A DNA stretch of 37,789 nucleotides from Subtercola sp. (lineage in GTDB: Bacteria; Actinomycetota; Actinomycetes; Actinomycetales; Microbacteriaceae): assembly GCA_025463745.1 (NCBI GenBank), contig JAODBB010000063.1, positions 1 through 37,789 on the forward strand, in the 5' to 3' direction. Below the pieces are notes generated by a model, which saw nothing but the letters and a program-made list of their open reading frames with translations, had not been told where the DNA came from and did not search any database. Position numbers and translations under genes: made by a program. This document shows, piece after piece, positions 15,718 through 24,164 of the stretch (its first letter is position 1; each line of letters starts with the position of its first letter).

Positions 15718-15927
15718 GTCGTCTTTTCCCTCCGGATACAATGATCATATCGAAAAGCTAGCGATCACTTGGTTTTCGTGTTACGGTCACTTCGGGGTCT
15801 TGCGGCGACGATCGGCTTATGCCTCTTCGTCAACGATTCTCAACGACACAATCCGAACGCCCATCGTCCATTTTGCCGCCGCAGCTTGCGCGAATGCAGC
15901 ACATTCCAAAATAGAGGAGCCCACACC
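15718..15927. promoter_or_regulatory. Divergent promoter region of TetR-cupin and isomerase genes
   Basis: Contains the palindrome ATGATCAT (15741-15748) and a wider inverted repeat CGAAAA (15751-15756) / TTTTCG (15773-15778) with a 16-base spacer. Either could be the TetR site. AGAGGAG at 15912-15918 serves the start at 15928. No gene is supported in this stretch, although the downstream frame is open through it. Confidence 0.45.
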
Positions 15928-16734
15928 ATGCGATTCGAATCACCATCCGTGCAGCTGTACAGCGTGCGTAATGCGGTAGCCGACGACCTCAACGCAGCCG
16001 TCGGGCGCATCGCCGAGATCGGCTTCACTCGTGTGGAGCCATACTCCTTCGTTGATCGTGCCGACGAATTCGAACGGGCCTTCAGCTCAGCTGGCGTCAC
16101 CGCGCCATCGGGGCATGCCCCCGTCATCGACTCAGCCGACCCGGCGAGGGCCTTCGACGCCGCAAACCAGCTCGGTATCGGCACAGTGATCGATCCCTTC
16201 ATTCCCAGCGATCGGTGGCAGACCGCCGACGACGTGAAAGTGATCGCAGAGCGCGTGAATGCGTTGACCGAGCAAGCCGAATCGCAGGGCATCCACTTCG
16301 GATACCACAATCACCAGTGGGAATTCACGAACAAGGTCGACGGCCGATCTGTCTACGACCTTTTCGTCGAGTTGACCTCTGCCGAAGTCGTGCTCGAACT
16401 CGACACCTTCTGGGCGACTGTCGGCGGGGCTGACGTGCCGGCGCTGCTCGGTTCGCTCGGGTCGCGCGTGAAATTCCTCCACATCAAAGACGGCAAAGTC
16501 GACGGTGACATTGCAACGAGTCTGCCCAGCAGTGAAAGCGCTCTGATAGTTCAGGATGCACTGCGCGCCGCCTTCAGAAACCAAACTCCGCCCGGCCAGG
16601 GAGATGTCGATGTGAAGTCGATCCTCACCGCGGCGCCATCCGCGCTGCGTGTCGTGGAGTTCGACGATTACGCCCACGATGTGTTCGACGGCATCGCCGC
16701 ATCGTTCGCGTGGCTCGCGGAGAACGACAAGTGA
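15928..16734 (+). CDS. Sugar phosphate isomerase/epimerase-like TIM-barrel protein (AP endonuclease family 2 fold)
   Basis: A 268-residue xylose-isomerase-like TIM barrel. Landmarks in order are VQLYSVRNAV (strand 1), EIGFTRVEPYSF, GYHNHQWEF (metal/base region, ~residues 128-136), VVLELDTFWATVGGAD, KFLHIKDGK and the C-terminal LRVVEFDDY. These match the YcjR/IolE-like group that isomerises or epimerises ketosugars or inositol derivatives. ATG 15928 follows AGAGGAG; the longer frame is rejected. The stop overlaps the GTG of the next gene, so the two enzymes are coupled and likely act in sequence on one polyol or sugar. Confidence 0.87.
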   Translation: MRFESPSVQLYSVRNAVADDLNAAVGRIAEIGFTRVEPYSFVDRADEFERAFSSAGVTAPSGHAPVIDSADPARAFDAANQLGIGTVIDPFIPSDRWQTADDVKVIAERVNALTEQAESQGIHFGYHNHQWEFTNKVDGRSVYDLFVELTSAEVVLELDTFWATVGGADVPALLGSLGSRVKFLHIKDGKVDGDIATSLPSSESALIVQDALRAAFRNQTPPGQGDVDVKSILTAAPSALRVVEFDDYAHDVFDGIAASFAWLAENDK

Positions 16735-17846
16735 CAAACCAGGCCACTCGAACCGGCCCCGTTGGAGTGGGCGTGATCGGCGCCGGCGTGATCAGCACGC
16801 AGTACCTCGAAAACCTCGTGCAGTTTGCCGACGTGAAGGTGCTGTTCATCGCCGACATCGACCTCGAGCGAGCCTCGGCCCAGGCCAAGGCATTCGGTGT
16901 GCCGGAGTCGGGCACCGTCGATGAGTTGCTCGCTAAACCCGAGATCGAGATCGTGATCAACCTGACGATTCCTGCCGCACACGTTGCCGTGGCGCTGCAG
17001 GCGCTCGCAGCAGGCAAGAACGTGTGGAATGAGAAGCCTTTCGCGCTTGATCGCGCCTCGGGCCGGCAACTCCTCGATGCGGCACGCGCGGCGGGCCTGC
17101 GCGTCGCCACAGCGCCCGACACCATTCTCGGCCCCGGCTTGCAAGCGGGCCGCAGACTCATCGAGAACGGTGCAATCGGTGTACCGAAGACTGCGATCAC
17201 GCAGTTTTTGGCGCCAGGGCCCGAGTCGTGGCATCCATCGCCGGAGTTTCTTTTCGACATTGGCGGAGGTCCGCTATTCGACATAGGCCCGTACTACGTC
17301 ACCACTCTGGTGCAGATTTTCGGCACGGTCTCCCGGGTCTCCGCTCTGGCGAGCAAGTCGCGTGAGACGCGCACGATCGGTTCCGGCCCACGGGCGGGGA
17401 CTGACTTTGCCGTCAACGTGCCCACCCATGTGAGCGCACTCATCGAGTTCGCCAGCGGCGCCTCGGCGCAGAGCACCTTCAGTTTCGACTCCGGTATCAC
17501 ACGCGTAGGCATCGTCGAGTTCACCGGAACGGAGGGCACGATCATCTTTCCCGACCCCAATCAATTTGTCGGCGAGCTCTCCGTCTATCACCCCAACGTC
17601 GAGCCCGAGATCGTCTCGGCCGCCGGCAGCTCCTACTCGCGAGGCACCGGCGTGGTCGAGCTGGCCCGCGCGATTCGGGCAGGCCGGCCCGAACGAGCAT
17701 CGGGCGAACAGGCGTACCACGTCACTGACGTGCTGATTGCGATCGCCGAGGCAGCCGAATACGGTCACCCCATCGACGTCGCCAGTACCGTCACGATCGG
17801 CGACGCGCTTCCCGAAGACTGGGATCCTTCGGCATCGACCCTCTGA
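16731..17846 (+). CDS. Gfo/Idh/MocA-family NAD(P)-dependent oxidoreductase
   Basis: A 371-residue dehydrogenase. The N-terminal Rossmann domain has VGVIGAGVIS, IADIDLERA and NLTIPAAHVAVALQALAAGKNVWNEKPF, which includes the family's EKP motif with its catalytic Lys. The C-terminal beta-sheet domain has HPSPEFLFDIGGGPLFDIGPYY, the usual substrate-site GGG-xx-DxG-Y block. The start is GTG overlapping the previous stop (GTGA), with CGGAG about 10 bases upstream. These enzymes oxidise or reduce sugars, inositols or their glycosides. Its coupling with the isomerase gene points to a sugar or inositol pathway, not the aromatic route. Confidence 0.9.
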   Translation: MTNQATRTGPVGVGVIGAGVISTQYLENLVQFADVKVLFIADIDLERASAQAKAFGVPESGTVDELLAKPEIEIVINLTIPAAHVAVALQALAAGKNVWNEKPFALDRASGRQLLDAARAAGLRVATAPDTILGPGLQAGRRLIENGAIGVPKTAITQFLAPGPESWHPSPEFLFDIGGGPLFDIGPYYVTTLVQIFGTVSRVSALASKSRETRTIGSGPRAGTDFAVNVPTHVSALIEFASGASAQSTFSFDSGITRVGIVEFTGTEGTIIFPDPNQFVGELSVYHPNVEPEIVSAAGSSYSRGTGVVELARAIRAGRPERASGEQAYHVTDVLIAIAEAAEYGHPIDVASTVTIGDALPEDWDPSASTL

Positions 17847-17868
17847 CCGAACTCACCGTGCGCGAGCT

Positions 17869-18552
17869 CTAACCGAAGGTCGACGAGTCGGGCTTCGAGG
17901 AGCTGGGTCGAGCATTCTCGCGCACGAATCCGGCGACCGCATCTGCCGTCGTCGCGAGATGCTGTGCGTGGGTGAATCCGCTGATCTTGGTGCGCGGCTT
18001 CAGCTCGTGCTCACCGTCTTCGAGCCAGAGCATCCGGATGCCCGGGGCGAGCGCATACGAGGCGACCTCGTCTCGCCTGCCGAACGGGTCGCGGGTGCCC
18101 TGGCAGAAGAGCGCCGGCGTCGAGAGCGCCTCCAAGTGCGCGGTGCGGAGCTTCTCGGGCGAACCCGGCGGGTGGAACGGGTAGCCGAGAACGACGAGCG
18201 CATCGACCGAACCCGCAGACTGCAACTCGTCGGCGACCATGCTGGCCACCCGGCCGCCCATCGACTTGCCGTCGATCGCCACCGGCGTTCCGGTGACGGC
18301 GATCACGTCGGCCACCGCGGCGCGGTACTCGCCCATCAGCGTCTCCGCCTTGGGCGGCGGCTTGCGTGTTCCGGCGCGGCGGGCCGCCATGTAGCCGAAT
18401 TCGAACCGGGCAACCCGGATGCCGCGCGAGGGTTCGGCGAACAGGCCGCACATCCGCTCCAGCCACGCCGAATCCATGGCCGCTCCCGCGCCGTGGGCGA
18501 GCACGAGAGTCGGTGCGCCGTCTGGGCCGGTCCAGAGGAGGTCGGTGGTCAC
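17869..18552 (-). CDS. Alpha/beta hydrolase of the KANL3/Tex30 (dienelactone hydrolase-like) type
   Basis: A 227-residue alpha/beta hydrolase. LVLAHGAGAAMDSAW is the oxyanion strand, and the likely triad is S97 in DGKSMGGR, D155 in GTRDPFG and H182 in EDGEHEL. The short KANL3/Tex30-like family is common in bacteria but poorly characterised; an esterase or peptidase-like activity is expected. It is convergent with the MocA gene (22 bases between stops) and does not share an operon with its other neighbour. No link to the surrounding pathway is evident. Confidence 0.8.
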   Translation of the reverse strand: MTTDLLWTGPDGAPTLVLAHGAGAAMDSAWLERMCGLFAEPSRGIRVARFEFGYMAARRAGTRKPPPKAETLMGEYRAAVADVIAVTGTPVAIDGKSMGGRVASMVADELQSAGSVDALVVLGYPFHPPGSPEKLRTAHLEALSTPALFCQGTRDPFGRRDEVASYALAPGIRMLWLEDGEHELKPRTKISGFTHAQHLATTADAVAGFVRENARPSSSKPDSSTFG

Positions 18553-18629
18553 TCATCCAGCCTGACACAGAGGCGACCCTGCATGGGCCAGAGACGCGCA
18601 GCGGCCCTCAGGCTCCCAGCTCCTGTGAC

Positions 18630-18643
18630 TGCATAAATTTGCA
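18630..18643. promoter_or_regulatory. Candidate LysR site before the SDR gene
   Basis: TGCATAAATTTGCA is an AT-centred near-palindrome with TGCA at both ends, about 98 bases before the SDR start. Apart from two fewer central bases it resembles the site at 20466-20477, next to the lysR start. Both are followed by CACAT in the plus-strand reading. Confidence 0.5.
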
Positions 18644-18740
18644 CATCCGACGTGCTATTTCGCTGATTGACCGGGCTACAGTCTGCAGCAAGACTCAGGG
18701 TGCGCGTACGCGCCGACCGGTTTTCAGCGAAACGAGTTCT

Positions 18741-19505
18741 ATGTCACACAGTCTTGAGGGCAAGCGCGCTCTCGTCACAGGTGGTGCGAGCGGCATCGGT
18801 GCCGCTGCAGCTCATGCCCTAGCGGCTTCGGGGGCACAGGTGATCATCGCTGACCTCGACCGTGCCGCCGCAGAACGCGTCGCGAGGGAGATCGGAGGAT
18901 CGGCGTGGGTCGTCAACCTCTCAGATTCGACATCTGTCTCCGACGAATCCCTGGCCGCGATTGTGCCCGGCGTCGACATTCTCGTGAACAACGCGGGCGT
19001 GCAGAAGGTGGCGCCGATCGAGGAGTTCGATCCCGACGACTTCCGGGCCATTCTCAAACTCATGCTCGAGGTGCCGTTTCTGCTCATTCGCGCGGCTCTG
19101 CCCACGATGTACGAGCGAGGGTGGGGGCGAATCATCAACGTTTCGTCGGTACACGGGCTTCGGGCATCCGCGTACAAGAGTGCGTACGTCTCGGCCAAGC
19201 ACGGCCTCGAAGGGCTTTCAAAGGTGACGGCGATCGAAGCGGGCGGCAGAGGAGTGACGAGCAATTGCGTGAACCCTGGCTACGTGCGCACGCCGCTCGT
19301 CGAGAAGCAGATCGGCGACCAGGCGGCGCTGCACGGAATCGCCGAGTCAGACGTTCTCTCACAGATCATGCTGACCGAGAGCGCCATCAAACGGCTCGTG
19401 GAGCCCGCGGAGGTGGCCGATCTTATCGTGTGGCTCGCCTCGCCGGCCGCCGCGATGGTGACGGGCGCGAGCTACACCATTGACGGGGGCTGGTCAGCGC
19501 GCTGA
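18741..19505 (+). CDS. Short-chain dehydrogenase, 3-hydroxybutyrate dehydrogenase-like
   Basis: A 254-residue classical SDR. Visible features are TGGASGIG (13-20) for NAD(P), NNAG (83-86), the catalytic Ser in NVSSVHG (S135/S136), and Y149/K153 in YVSAK. The stretch AYKSAYVSAKHGLEGLSK plus CVNPGYVRTPLVEKQI strongly resembles D-3-hydroxybutyrate dehydrogenases (a comparison from memory). The frame extends far upstream through the hydrolase's shadow strand; ATG 18741 is chosen because the NAD motif starts 12 residues later, as is normal. It converges with and overlaps the LysR gene by 12 bases at the 3' end. Confidence 0.85.
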   Translation: MSHSLEGKRALVTGGASGIGAAAAHALAASGAQVIIADLDRAAAERVAREIGGSAWVVNLSDSTSVSDESLAAIVPGVDILVNNAGVQKVAPIEEFDPDDFRAILKLMLEVPFLLIRAALPTMYERGWGRIINVSSVHGLRASAYKSAYVSAKHGLEGLSKVTAIEAGGRGVTSNCVNPGYVRTPLVEKQIGDQAALHGIAESDVLSQIMLTESAIKRLVEPAEVADLIVWLASPAAAMVTGASYTIDGGWSAR

Positions 19506-20462
19506 TCGCCGACGAGAGGGCGTGCCGGCGAGGGGGCCCTCGAATTCGAGCATGCGGGCTTTCAGAGCCGACGCCACTGCCGCGACGGCGGGCTGACGCA
19601 ATGCTTCGGGCCGCAACACCATCCAGTACGGCAGTCGCTCGTCGAACTGGTCGGGCATCACCCGCACGAGGTCAGCGTACTGGTCTGCCATGAAACACGG
19701 CAGAAAGCCGATACCCGCGCCGGCGCGAGTTGCTTCGACCTGCACGAAGACGTTCGTCGACGTCAGCGCATCGCGCATCGTCGGCACCAGTCGTCGGGGA
19801 GCATCGAGGTCGTCGACCTGAAGAATCGAGTCGATGAAATAGACGAGTGGATGCTCGACCAGCTGTTCAACCGAATTCGGCGTACCCCGATCAGCGAGGT
19901 ACGAACGGGCGGCGTACATGCCGAGGGCGTAGTGACCGAGTTCGAACGCCTCGGCCCGGTGCACCTGCGGTTCACCGACGACGACCTCGATGTCGAGCCC
20001 AGAGCGATGCTGCAGGGCCCGGCGTGTGGCGGTGACGATTTCGACGCGCAGATTCGGGTGCGAGTGCTGCAGCCGCGCGGCGGCGGGAGCTGCGATATAG
20101 GCACTGAACCCGTCGGTCGCCGACATGCGCACCACCCCCGAGAGCTGTCTCGGCGAGAGCGGGTCGGCCGTCAGGGCGTCGATGGCCATCTCAACGCTCT
20201 CTGCGGCTGCGACGGCCTTCGCGCCCAGTTCGGTCAGCTCCCATCCTCCCGCTGTTCGCGCGAGCACTCGCCCGCCGAGCGCCTTCTCGAGAGCGGTGAT
20301 GCGACGCGAGACCGTCGTGTGGTTGAGCCCGAGCTCTTCGGCCGCAGTCGTGAAACGGCCGGTACGACTCGTGGCCAACAGAATCAGCAAGTCATCTGGA
20401 CTGAGGCGCAGGTGACCGACCGACGCTGAAGAAGATGAAACGGCTGGCGCTGGTTCGCTCAT
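19494..20462 (-). CDS. LysR-family transcriptional regulator
   Basis: With the chosen start it has 322 residues, near the family norm of ~300. The helix-turn-helix is LSPDDLLILLATSRTGRF followed by TAAEELGLNHTTVSRRI (about residues 20-55). The effector domain follows with VRMSATDGFSAYIAAPAAARL and a C-terminal GAGIGFLPCFMADQY. Starts at 20501 and upstream are also open, but the domain is already 20 residues in at 20462. No clear ribosome site is seen, so it may be leaderless. It is divergent from the MHS symporter and convergent with the SDR; sites like TGCA-N-TGCA occur before both flanking units. Probably activates both. Confidence 0.87.
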   Translation of the reverse strand: MSEPAPAVSSSSASVGHLRLSPDDLLILLATSRTGRFTTAAEELGLNHTTVSRRITALEKALGGRVLARTAGGWELTELGAKAVAAAESVEMAIDALTADPLSPRQLSGVVRMSATDGFSAYIAAPAAARLQHSHPNLRVEIVTATRRALQHRSGLDIEVVVGEPQVHRAEAFELGHYALGMYAARSYLADRGTPNSVEQLVEHPLVYFIDSILQVDDLDAPRRLVPTMRDALTSTNVFVQVEATRAGAGIGFLPCFMADQYADLVRVMPDQFDERLPYWMVLRPEALRQPAVAAVASALKARMLEFEGPLAGTPSRRRSAR

Positions 20463-20465
20463 ATC

Positions 20466-20477
20466 TGCAATTATGCA
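20466..20477. promoter_or_regulatory. Candidate LysR autoregulatory site
   Basis: TGCAATTATGCA is a near-perfect palindrome just upstream of the preferred lysR start, in the gap shared with the symporter gene at 20608. It is related to the site at 18630. Confidence 0.5.
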
Positions 20478-20607
20478 CATGACCCCTGCGTTATCCGACA
20501 TTGCAGCGCCATCGACCTGCGTCAATACTCAGTGAAGCCGCACAAGCGGTCTACACCACTGGCACGTTCGCCAGGTGTCACCGTCGACACTGAAGGAGAT
20601 CACACCG

Positions 20608-22035
20608 ATGAGCGCCAATTCGCGAATCAACAGGCCCGGGGCGCCCGCGCAGCAGAGCGGCCCCAGCCAGCAGGCAGGTGCCAGCGGCTCGGGAGGACGT
20701 GCGGCGATCGCCGGTCTCAAGAAAGTGGTCGTTGCCTCGATGGTCGGCACCGTCGTCGAATGGTACGAATTCTTCTTGTACGCGACCGCCGCGAGCCTGG
20801 TGTTCGGCAAGTTCTTCTTCCCGAATGCGAGCACCCCGCTTGACGGCATCATCGCGGCATTCATCACCTACGCGGTCGGTTTCATCGCCCGCCCGCTCGG
20901 CGGTGTGGTGTTCGGCAATATCGGTGACCGTCTCGGCCGCAAACAGACGCTTCAGGCGACGATCATCTTGGTGGGAGCATCCACTTTTCTGATGGGTTGC
21001 CTGCCGGGTTACAACTCGGTCGGTTATTGGGCGCCCGCACTGCTCGTGATTCTTCGGTTCGCTCAGGGATTCGCCGTCGGCGGAGAATGGGGCGGGGCGG
21101 TGTTGCTCGTCGCCGAGCAGAGCCCCGACAAGTCGCGCGGGTTCTGGGCGAGCTGGCCTCAAGCAGCTGTGCCGGTCGGCAACCTGCTCGCCACCCTCGT
21201 GCTGCTGACGATGTCGTGGATTCTGCCGGAAGATCAGTTTCTGAGTTGGGGGTGGCGTGTCGCCTTCTGGTTGTCGGCCGTCATCGTCGTCATCGGCTAT
21301 TACATTCGCACTCATGTCAGCGAGGCACCGATCTTTCTCGAGGCGCGCGCCAAGGCCGAACAAGAGAAGGCAACCGGCTATGGGGTCAAAGAAGTCATCA
21401 GGGCCTACCCGAAGGGTGTTCTTCAGGCAATGGGATTGCGGTTCGCCGAGAACATTCTCTACTACATCATTGTCAGTTTCACGATCGTCTACCTCGTCAC
21501 GGTGCACCATTACAACACGAGCCAGCTGCTGCTCGCGCTGCTCATTGCCCATGCCGTGCACTTCGCGGTCATACCGCAGATCGGTCGACTCGCTGACAAG
21601 ATCGGGCGAAAGCCGGTCTATCTCGCAGGCGCCGTGTTAGGCGCCAGCTGGGCGTTCTTCGCGTTTCCGATGTTCGATACGCTGAACCCCGTCATCATCG
21701 TCTTTGCGGTGACGATCGGCCTCTGCTTCCATGCCCTGATGTACGCGGGCCAGCCGGCCATCATGGCGGAGATGTTCCCGACCCGCATGCGCTACTCGGG
21801 GGTGTCGCTCGGGTACCAGGTGACCTCGATCATCGCGGGGTCACTGGCGCCGATCATTGCGGTGGCGTTGCTTCAGCAGTACCACTCGTGGGTACCCGTG
21901 GCCATCTATATTCTCGTTGCGTGTGTGATCACCGCGGCGACCGTCTTCACCCTCAAGGAGACGAAGGGTGCTTCGCTTCGGGCGATCGATGCCCAAGACG
22001 AGCTACGGTTCGAGCGCAGCAAAGCGCCGGAGTGA
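20608..22035 (+). CDS. MFS transporter of the metabolite:H+ symporter (MHS) family
   Basis: A 475-residue 12-helix carrier. The opening GTVVEWYEFFLYATAASLVFGKFFFP is typical of MHS proteins (ShiA, ProP, KgtP type), followed by the loop 2-3 motif GDRLGRKQTL and RFAQGFAVGGEWGGA in helix 4-5. The second half has IGRLADKIGRKPVYL. It would take up an organic acid or zwitterion with protons; substrates cannot be read off. ATG 20608 follows GAAGGAG. The Ser/Gly/Gln-rich N-terminal ~30 residues are probably disordered. The shared LysR sites suggest it imports the compound, or a precursor, handled by the SDR. Confidence 0.92.
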   Translation: MSANSRINRPGAPAQQSGPSQQAGASGSGGRAAIAGLKKVVVASMVGTVVEWYEFFLYATAASLVFGKFFFPNASTPLDGIIAAFITYAVGFIARPLGGVVFGNIGDRLGRKQTLQATIILVGASTFLMGCLPGYNSVGYWAPALLVILRFAQGFAVGGEWGGAVLLVAEQSPDKSRGFWASWPQAAVPVGNLLATLVLLTMSWILPEDQFLSWGWRVAFWLSAVIVVIGYYIRTHVSEAPIFLEARAKAEQEKATGYGVKEVIRAYPKGVLQAMGLRFAENILYYIIVSFTIVYLVTVHHYNTSQLLLALLIAHAVHFAVIPQIGRLADKIGRKPVYLAGAVLGASWAFFAFPMFDTLNPVIIVFAVTIGLCFHALMYAGQPAIMAEMFPTRMRYSGVSLGYQVTSIIAGSLAPIIAVALLQQYHSWVPVAIYILVACVITAATVFTLKETKGASLRAIDAQDELRFERSKAPE

Positions 22036-22127
22036 GATGGGAATGAGCAGGATCTGAGAAGCGCTCGTCTCCGCTCCGAGCGGATGCCGAACTACCCGAC
22101 TTCGACTGAGCGTCCTACATCTTCAAT

Positions 22128-22166
22128 GATATTCGAATATCTGGGTGTAGTCGAACATGTTATGGT
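22128..22166 (+). promoter_or_regulatory. Promoter and 14-bp palindromic operator before the Dabb gene
   Basis: GATATTCGAATATC (22128-22141) is a perfect 14-bp palindrome and the best copy of a motif found repeatedly in this block. A likely -10 box, TATGGT (22161-22166), ends 6 bases before the ATG at 22173, so the message is probably leaderless. The palindrome covers where the -35 box would lie, fitting repression. An 8-bp palindrome AACATGTT (22154-22161) sits between them. Confidence 0.65.
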
Positions 22167-22172
22167 TCCAGC

Positions 22173-22478
22173 ATGATTCTTCACATTGTCACTTTCGCCT
22201 GGGTCGAAGATGCTGACCCGACCATCGTTGCCGAAATTCCCGTGGCGCTTCGGGCTATGGCTGCACAGCTTCCGATGCTTTCGTCGTACTCGTGTGGAGC
22301 GAATCTCCACTTGCGTCCGGGCGGAGCCGATTTCGCTGTCATCGCCGAAGTCACGACCAAGGCCGATCTGGATGCATACCTGGATGCTCCCGCCCACATC
22401 GAACTGATCGAACGACTGGTCAGCAAGATTCTCAAATCGCGCCAAGCGGTTCAATTGGAGACATCGTTGGCCAGCTAG
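22173..22478 (+). CDS. Dabb (stress-responsive alpha/beta barrel) domain protein
   Basis: A 101-residue protein starting MILHIVTFAWVEDAD, the usual first strand of Dabb/ferredoxin-like dimeric barrels, followed by LSSYSCGANLHLRPGGADFAVIAEV and DLDAYLDAPAHIELIERLV. The family is small; some members bind or cyclise polyketide-like or aromatic molecules, and many are uncharacterised. No ribosome site is seen and the -10 box lies right before the ATG, so it is probably leaderless. It opens the second catabolic block, whose next gene is 145 bases on. Confidence 0.8.
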   Translation: MILHIVTFAWVEDADPTIVAEIPVALRAMAAQLPMLSSYSCGANLHLRPGGADFAVIAEVTTKADLDAYLDAPAHIELIERLVSKILKSRQAVQLETSLAS

Positions 22479-22500
22479 GAATAAACGAAGTGCAGGCGTT

Positions 22501-22531
22501 ATTTCGATATTATTTGAGATATTCGAATTCG
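22501..22531 (+). promoter_or_regulatory. TTCGAA-type operator before the VOC gene
   Basis: GATATTCGAATTC (22518-22530) matches 11 of the first 12 bases of the palindrome at 22128. A weaker copy, TATTTCGATATT, lies just upstream. The surrounding 22490-22560 is AT-rich. The VOC gene follows at 22624 with a GAGGAGA ribosome site. Confidence 0.55.
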
Positions 22532-22623
22532 CATTGTATTGTGGATGAAAAGCAAGCCGTCTATACCTGTCGACGGCAGTCGAGGCCTCTGAGAGGTCAT
22601 ATTTTCACGTAGAGGAGACAAAG

Positions 22624-23235
22624 ATGTCCGCAAATCGCGCCCCCAACAGGCCGATCGTCGCGCCACGATTCCACCACACGACTTTCACGACGCTCCATCT
22701 CGACGAGATGGTCGAGTGGTACAGCAAAGTCGCCGGTTTGACGCCGGTTTATCACGGTGAATCAGCGGCGTGGCTCACCAATGACGAAGCGAACCACCGG
22801 ATCGCATTCCTGTCGCCCCCGGGGCTCAAGCTGCCCGTCGACAAGCCCCACACGATCGGTCTGCACCACACTGCGTTCGAGTACGCAGACTTCGAACTCT
22901 GGATCAACAACTACGTCAGGCTTCGAAACTCCGGCATACTCCCATTTCTCACCCTCGACCATGGCATGACGATGTCTCTGTACTACGCAGATCCCGAAGG
23001 CAATGGGGTAGAGATCCAAGTCGACACGTTCGGCGATTGGAGCACGTCGAAAGAGTGGATGTCGGCCTCCCTCGAATTCGCGTCGGATCAACTCGGTGCG
23101 TACTTCGACCCTGAAAAGCTCGTGGCGGCGCACGAAGCGGGGCTGACGTTTGCCGAGATTCACGAGCGAACGCGCGCAGGAGAATACGTGCCAGAGGTCA
23201 TTCCCAGCGACATCCTTCTGCCCGAAATCTATTGA
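22624..23235 (+). CDS. Single-domain VOC-family protein, extradiol dioxygenase-like
   Basis: A 203-residue VOC protein. Candidate metal ligands are H17/H18 in RFHHTTF, H81/H82 in LHHTAFEY and E130 in GVEIQVD, the same set as extradiol dioxygenases of the catechol 2,3-dioxygenase superfamily. It is shorter than the two-domain enzyme at 834 and ends in a ~60-residue tail (from DWSTSKEWM) resembling tails seen in biphenyl-type dioxygenase-like proteins. A GAGGAGA ribosome site precedes it. It is followed 31 bases on by a FAH-family gene, repeating the VOC-FAH order of region A. Ring cleavage is likely but not certain; glyoxalase or epimerase-type chemistry uses the same fold. Confidence 0.82.
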   Translation: MSANRAPNRPIVAPRFHHTTFTTLHLDEMVEWYSKVAGLTPVYHGESAAWLTNDEANHRIAFLSPPGLKLPVDKPHTIGLHHTAFEYADFELWINNYVRLRNSGILPFLTLDHGMTMSLYYADPEGNGVEIQVDTFGDWSTSKEWMSASLEFASDQLGAYFDPEKLVAAHEAGLTFAEIHERTRAGEYVPEVIPSDILLPEIY

Positions 23236-23266
23236 CGCCTCTGTGGCGTCGAAGAAAGAACGTGAA

Positions 23267-24133
23267 ATGCGAATCCTCAATGTTGAAGGACGCCTGTCCA
23301 TCGAAAGCGGCGACGGTGTCGTCGATGTTAATGCTGCGAGTGGAGGGAAGTTCTCTGCCGCGCCTCAGGAAATCTATGAGCGCTGGGATGAGTTTCTCGA
23401 GTGGGCCGCCCACGCTGACCTCGCCGATCATTCGCCGCTCGGTGATCGCGCGATCGGTTCGCCAGTGCCGCAGCCGAGACAGATCTTCGCCATCGGTTTG
23501 AACTATCGCGCTCACGCCGACGAGTCGGGCTTTGCCCGGCCCTCCGCACACCCGCCGATCTTCACCAAGTTCGTGTCGAGTATCACGGGTCCGAACGAGA
23601 CCGTGGCGATTCCTGCCGGAGCCAATGTCGATTGGGAGGTGGAACTCGTGGCCGTCATCGGGCGACAGGCGAAAAATGTCGTGGCGGCCGATGCCTGGTC
23701 GCACATAGCCGGACTCACAATCGGGCAAGACATCTCTGATCGAGTCCTGCAGATGGCTTCGCCTGCTCCGCAGTTCAGCTTGGGCAAATCGCTGCCTGGT
23801 TTCACGCCCATTGGCCCGAGGTTGGTCACCGTCGACGAGTTCGCTGACCCGGATGATCTCGGATTGGGCTGCGCGATCAATGGAGACCAGATGCAGGAGG
23901 GGCGAACAAGCCAGCTGATCTTCTCCGTACCGCAGCTGGTCGAATACATCTCGGCCCGTTTGATTCTCTATCCCGGCGACGTCATCTTCACCGGCACCCC
24001 GTCTGGCGTGGGATTAGGCCAGACCCCACCCCGCTACTTGCGCGACGGCGACGAGCTTGTCAGCTGGATCGATGGAATCGGTTCGATGACCCAAGCGTTC
24101 CAAACACAATCCGAAACGGCGTTGATCGCCTAG
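23267..24133 (+). CDS. Fumarylacetoacetate hydrolase (FAH) family protein, second copy
   Basis: A 288-residue FAH-family protein. Landmarks are FAIGLNYRAHADE (Y80, H83), metal ligands E124 and E126 in DWEVELVAVIG, D155 in TIGQDISDR, and FTGTPSGVG near the end. Active-site residues are all present. ATG 23267 is preferred because the first strand MRILNVEGRL is where the family starts; an earlier start would overlap the VOC gene. It is quite different from the protein at 1778 (DWEVE against DYEGE, GQDISDR against YNDFSVRD), so the two copies are not a recent duplication. Likely processes a ring-fission acyl-pyruvate. Confidence 0.9.
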   Translation: MRILNVEGRLSIESGDGVVDVNAASGGKFSAAPQEIYERWDEFLEWAAHADLADHSPLGDRAIGSPVPQPRQIFAIGLNYRAHADESGFARPSAHPPIFTKFVSSITGPNETVAIPAGANVDWEVELVAVIGRQAKNVVAADAWSHIAGLTIGQDISDRVLQMASPAPQFSLGKSLPGFTPIGPRLVTVDEFADPDDLGLGCAINGDQMQEGRTSQLIFSVPQLVEYISARLILYPGDVIFTGTPSGVGLGQTPPRYLRDGDELVSWIDGIGSMTQAFQTQSETALIA

Positions 24134-24164
24134 CGCGATCACGCTCACCGACAAAGGAGTCGAC

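Noticed and set aside
17737..18636. Plus-strand open frame opposite the alpha/beta hydrolase
   Set aside because: Arg-rich translation with no domain; the minus strand has a full catalytic triad.
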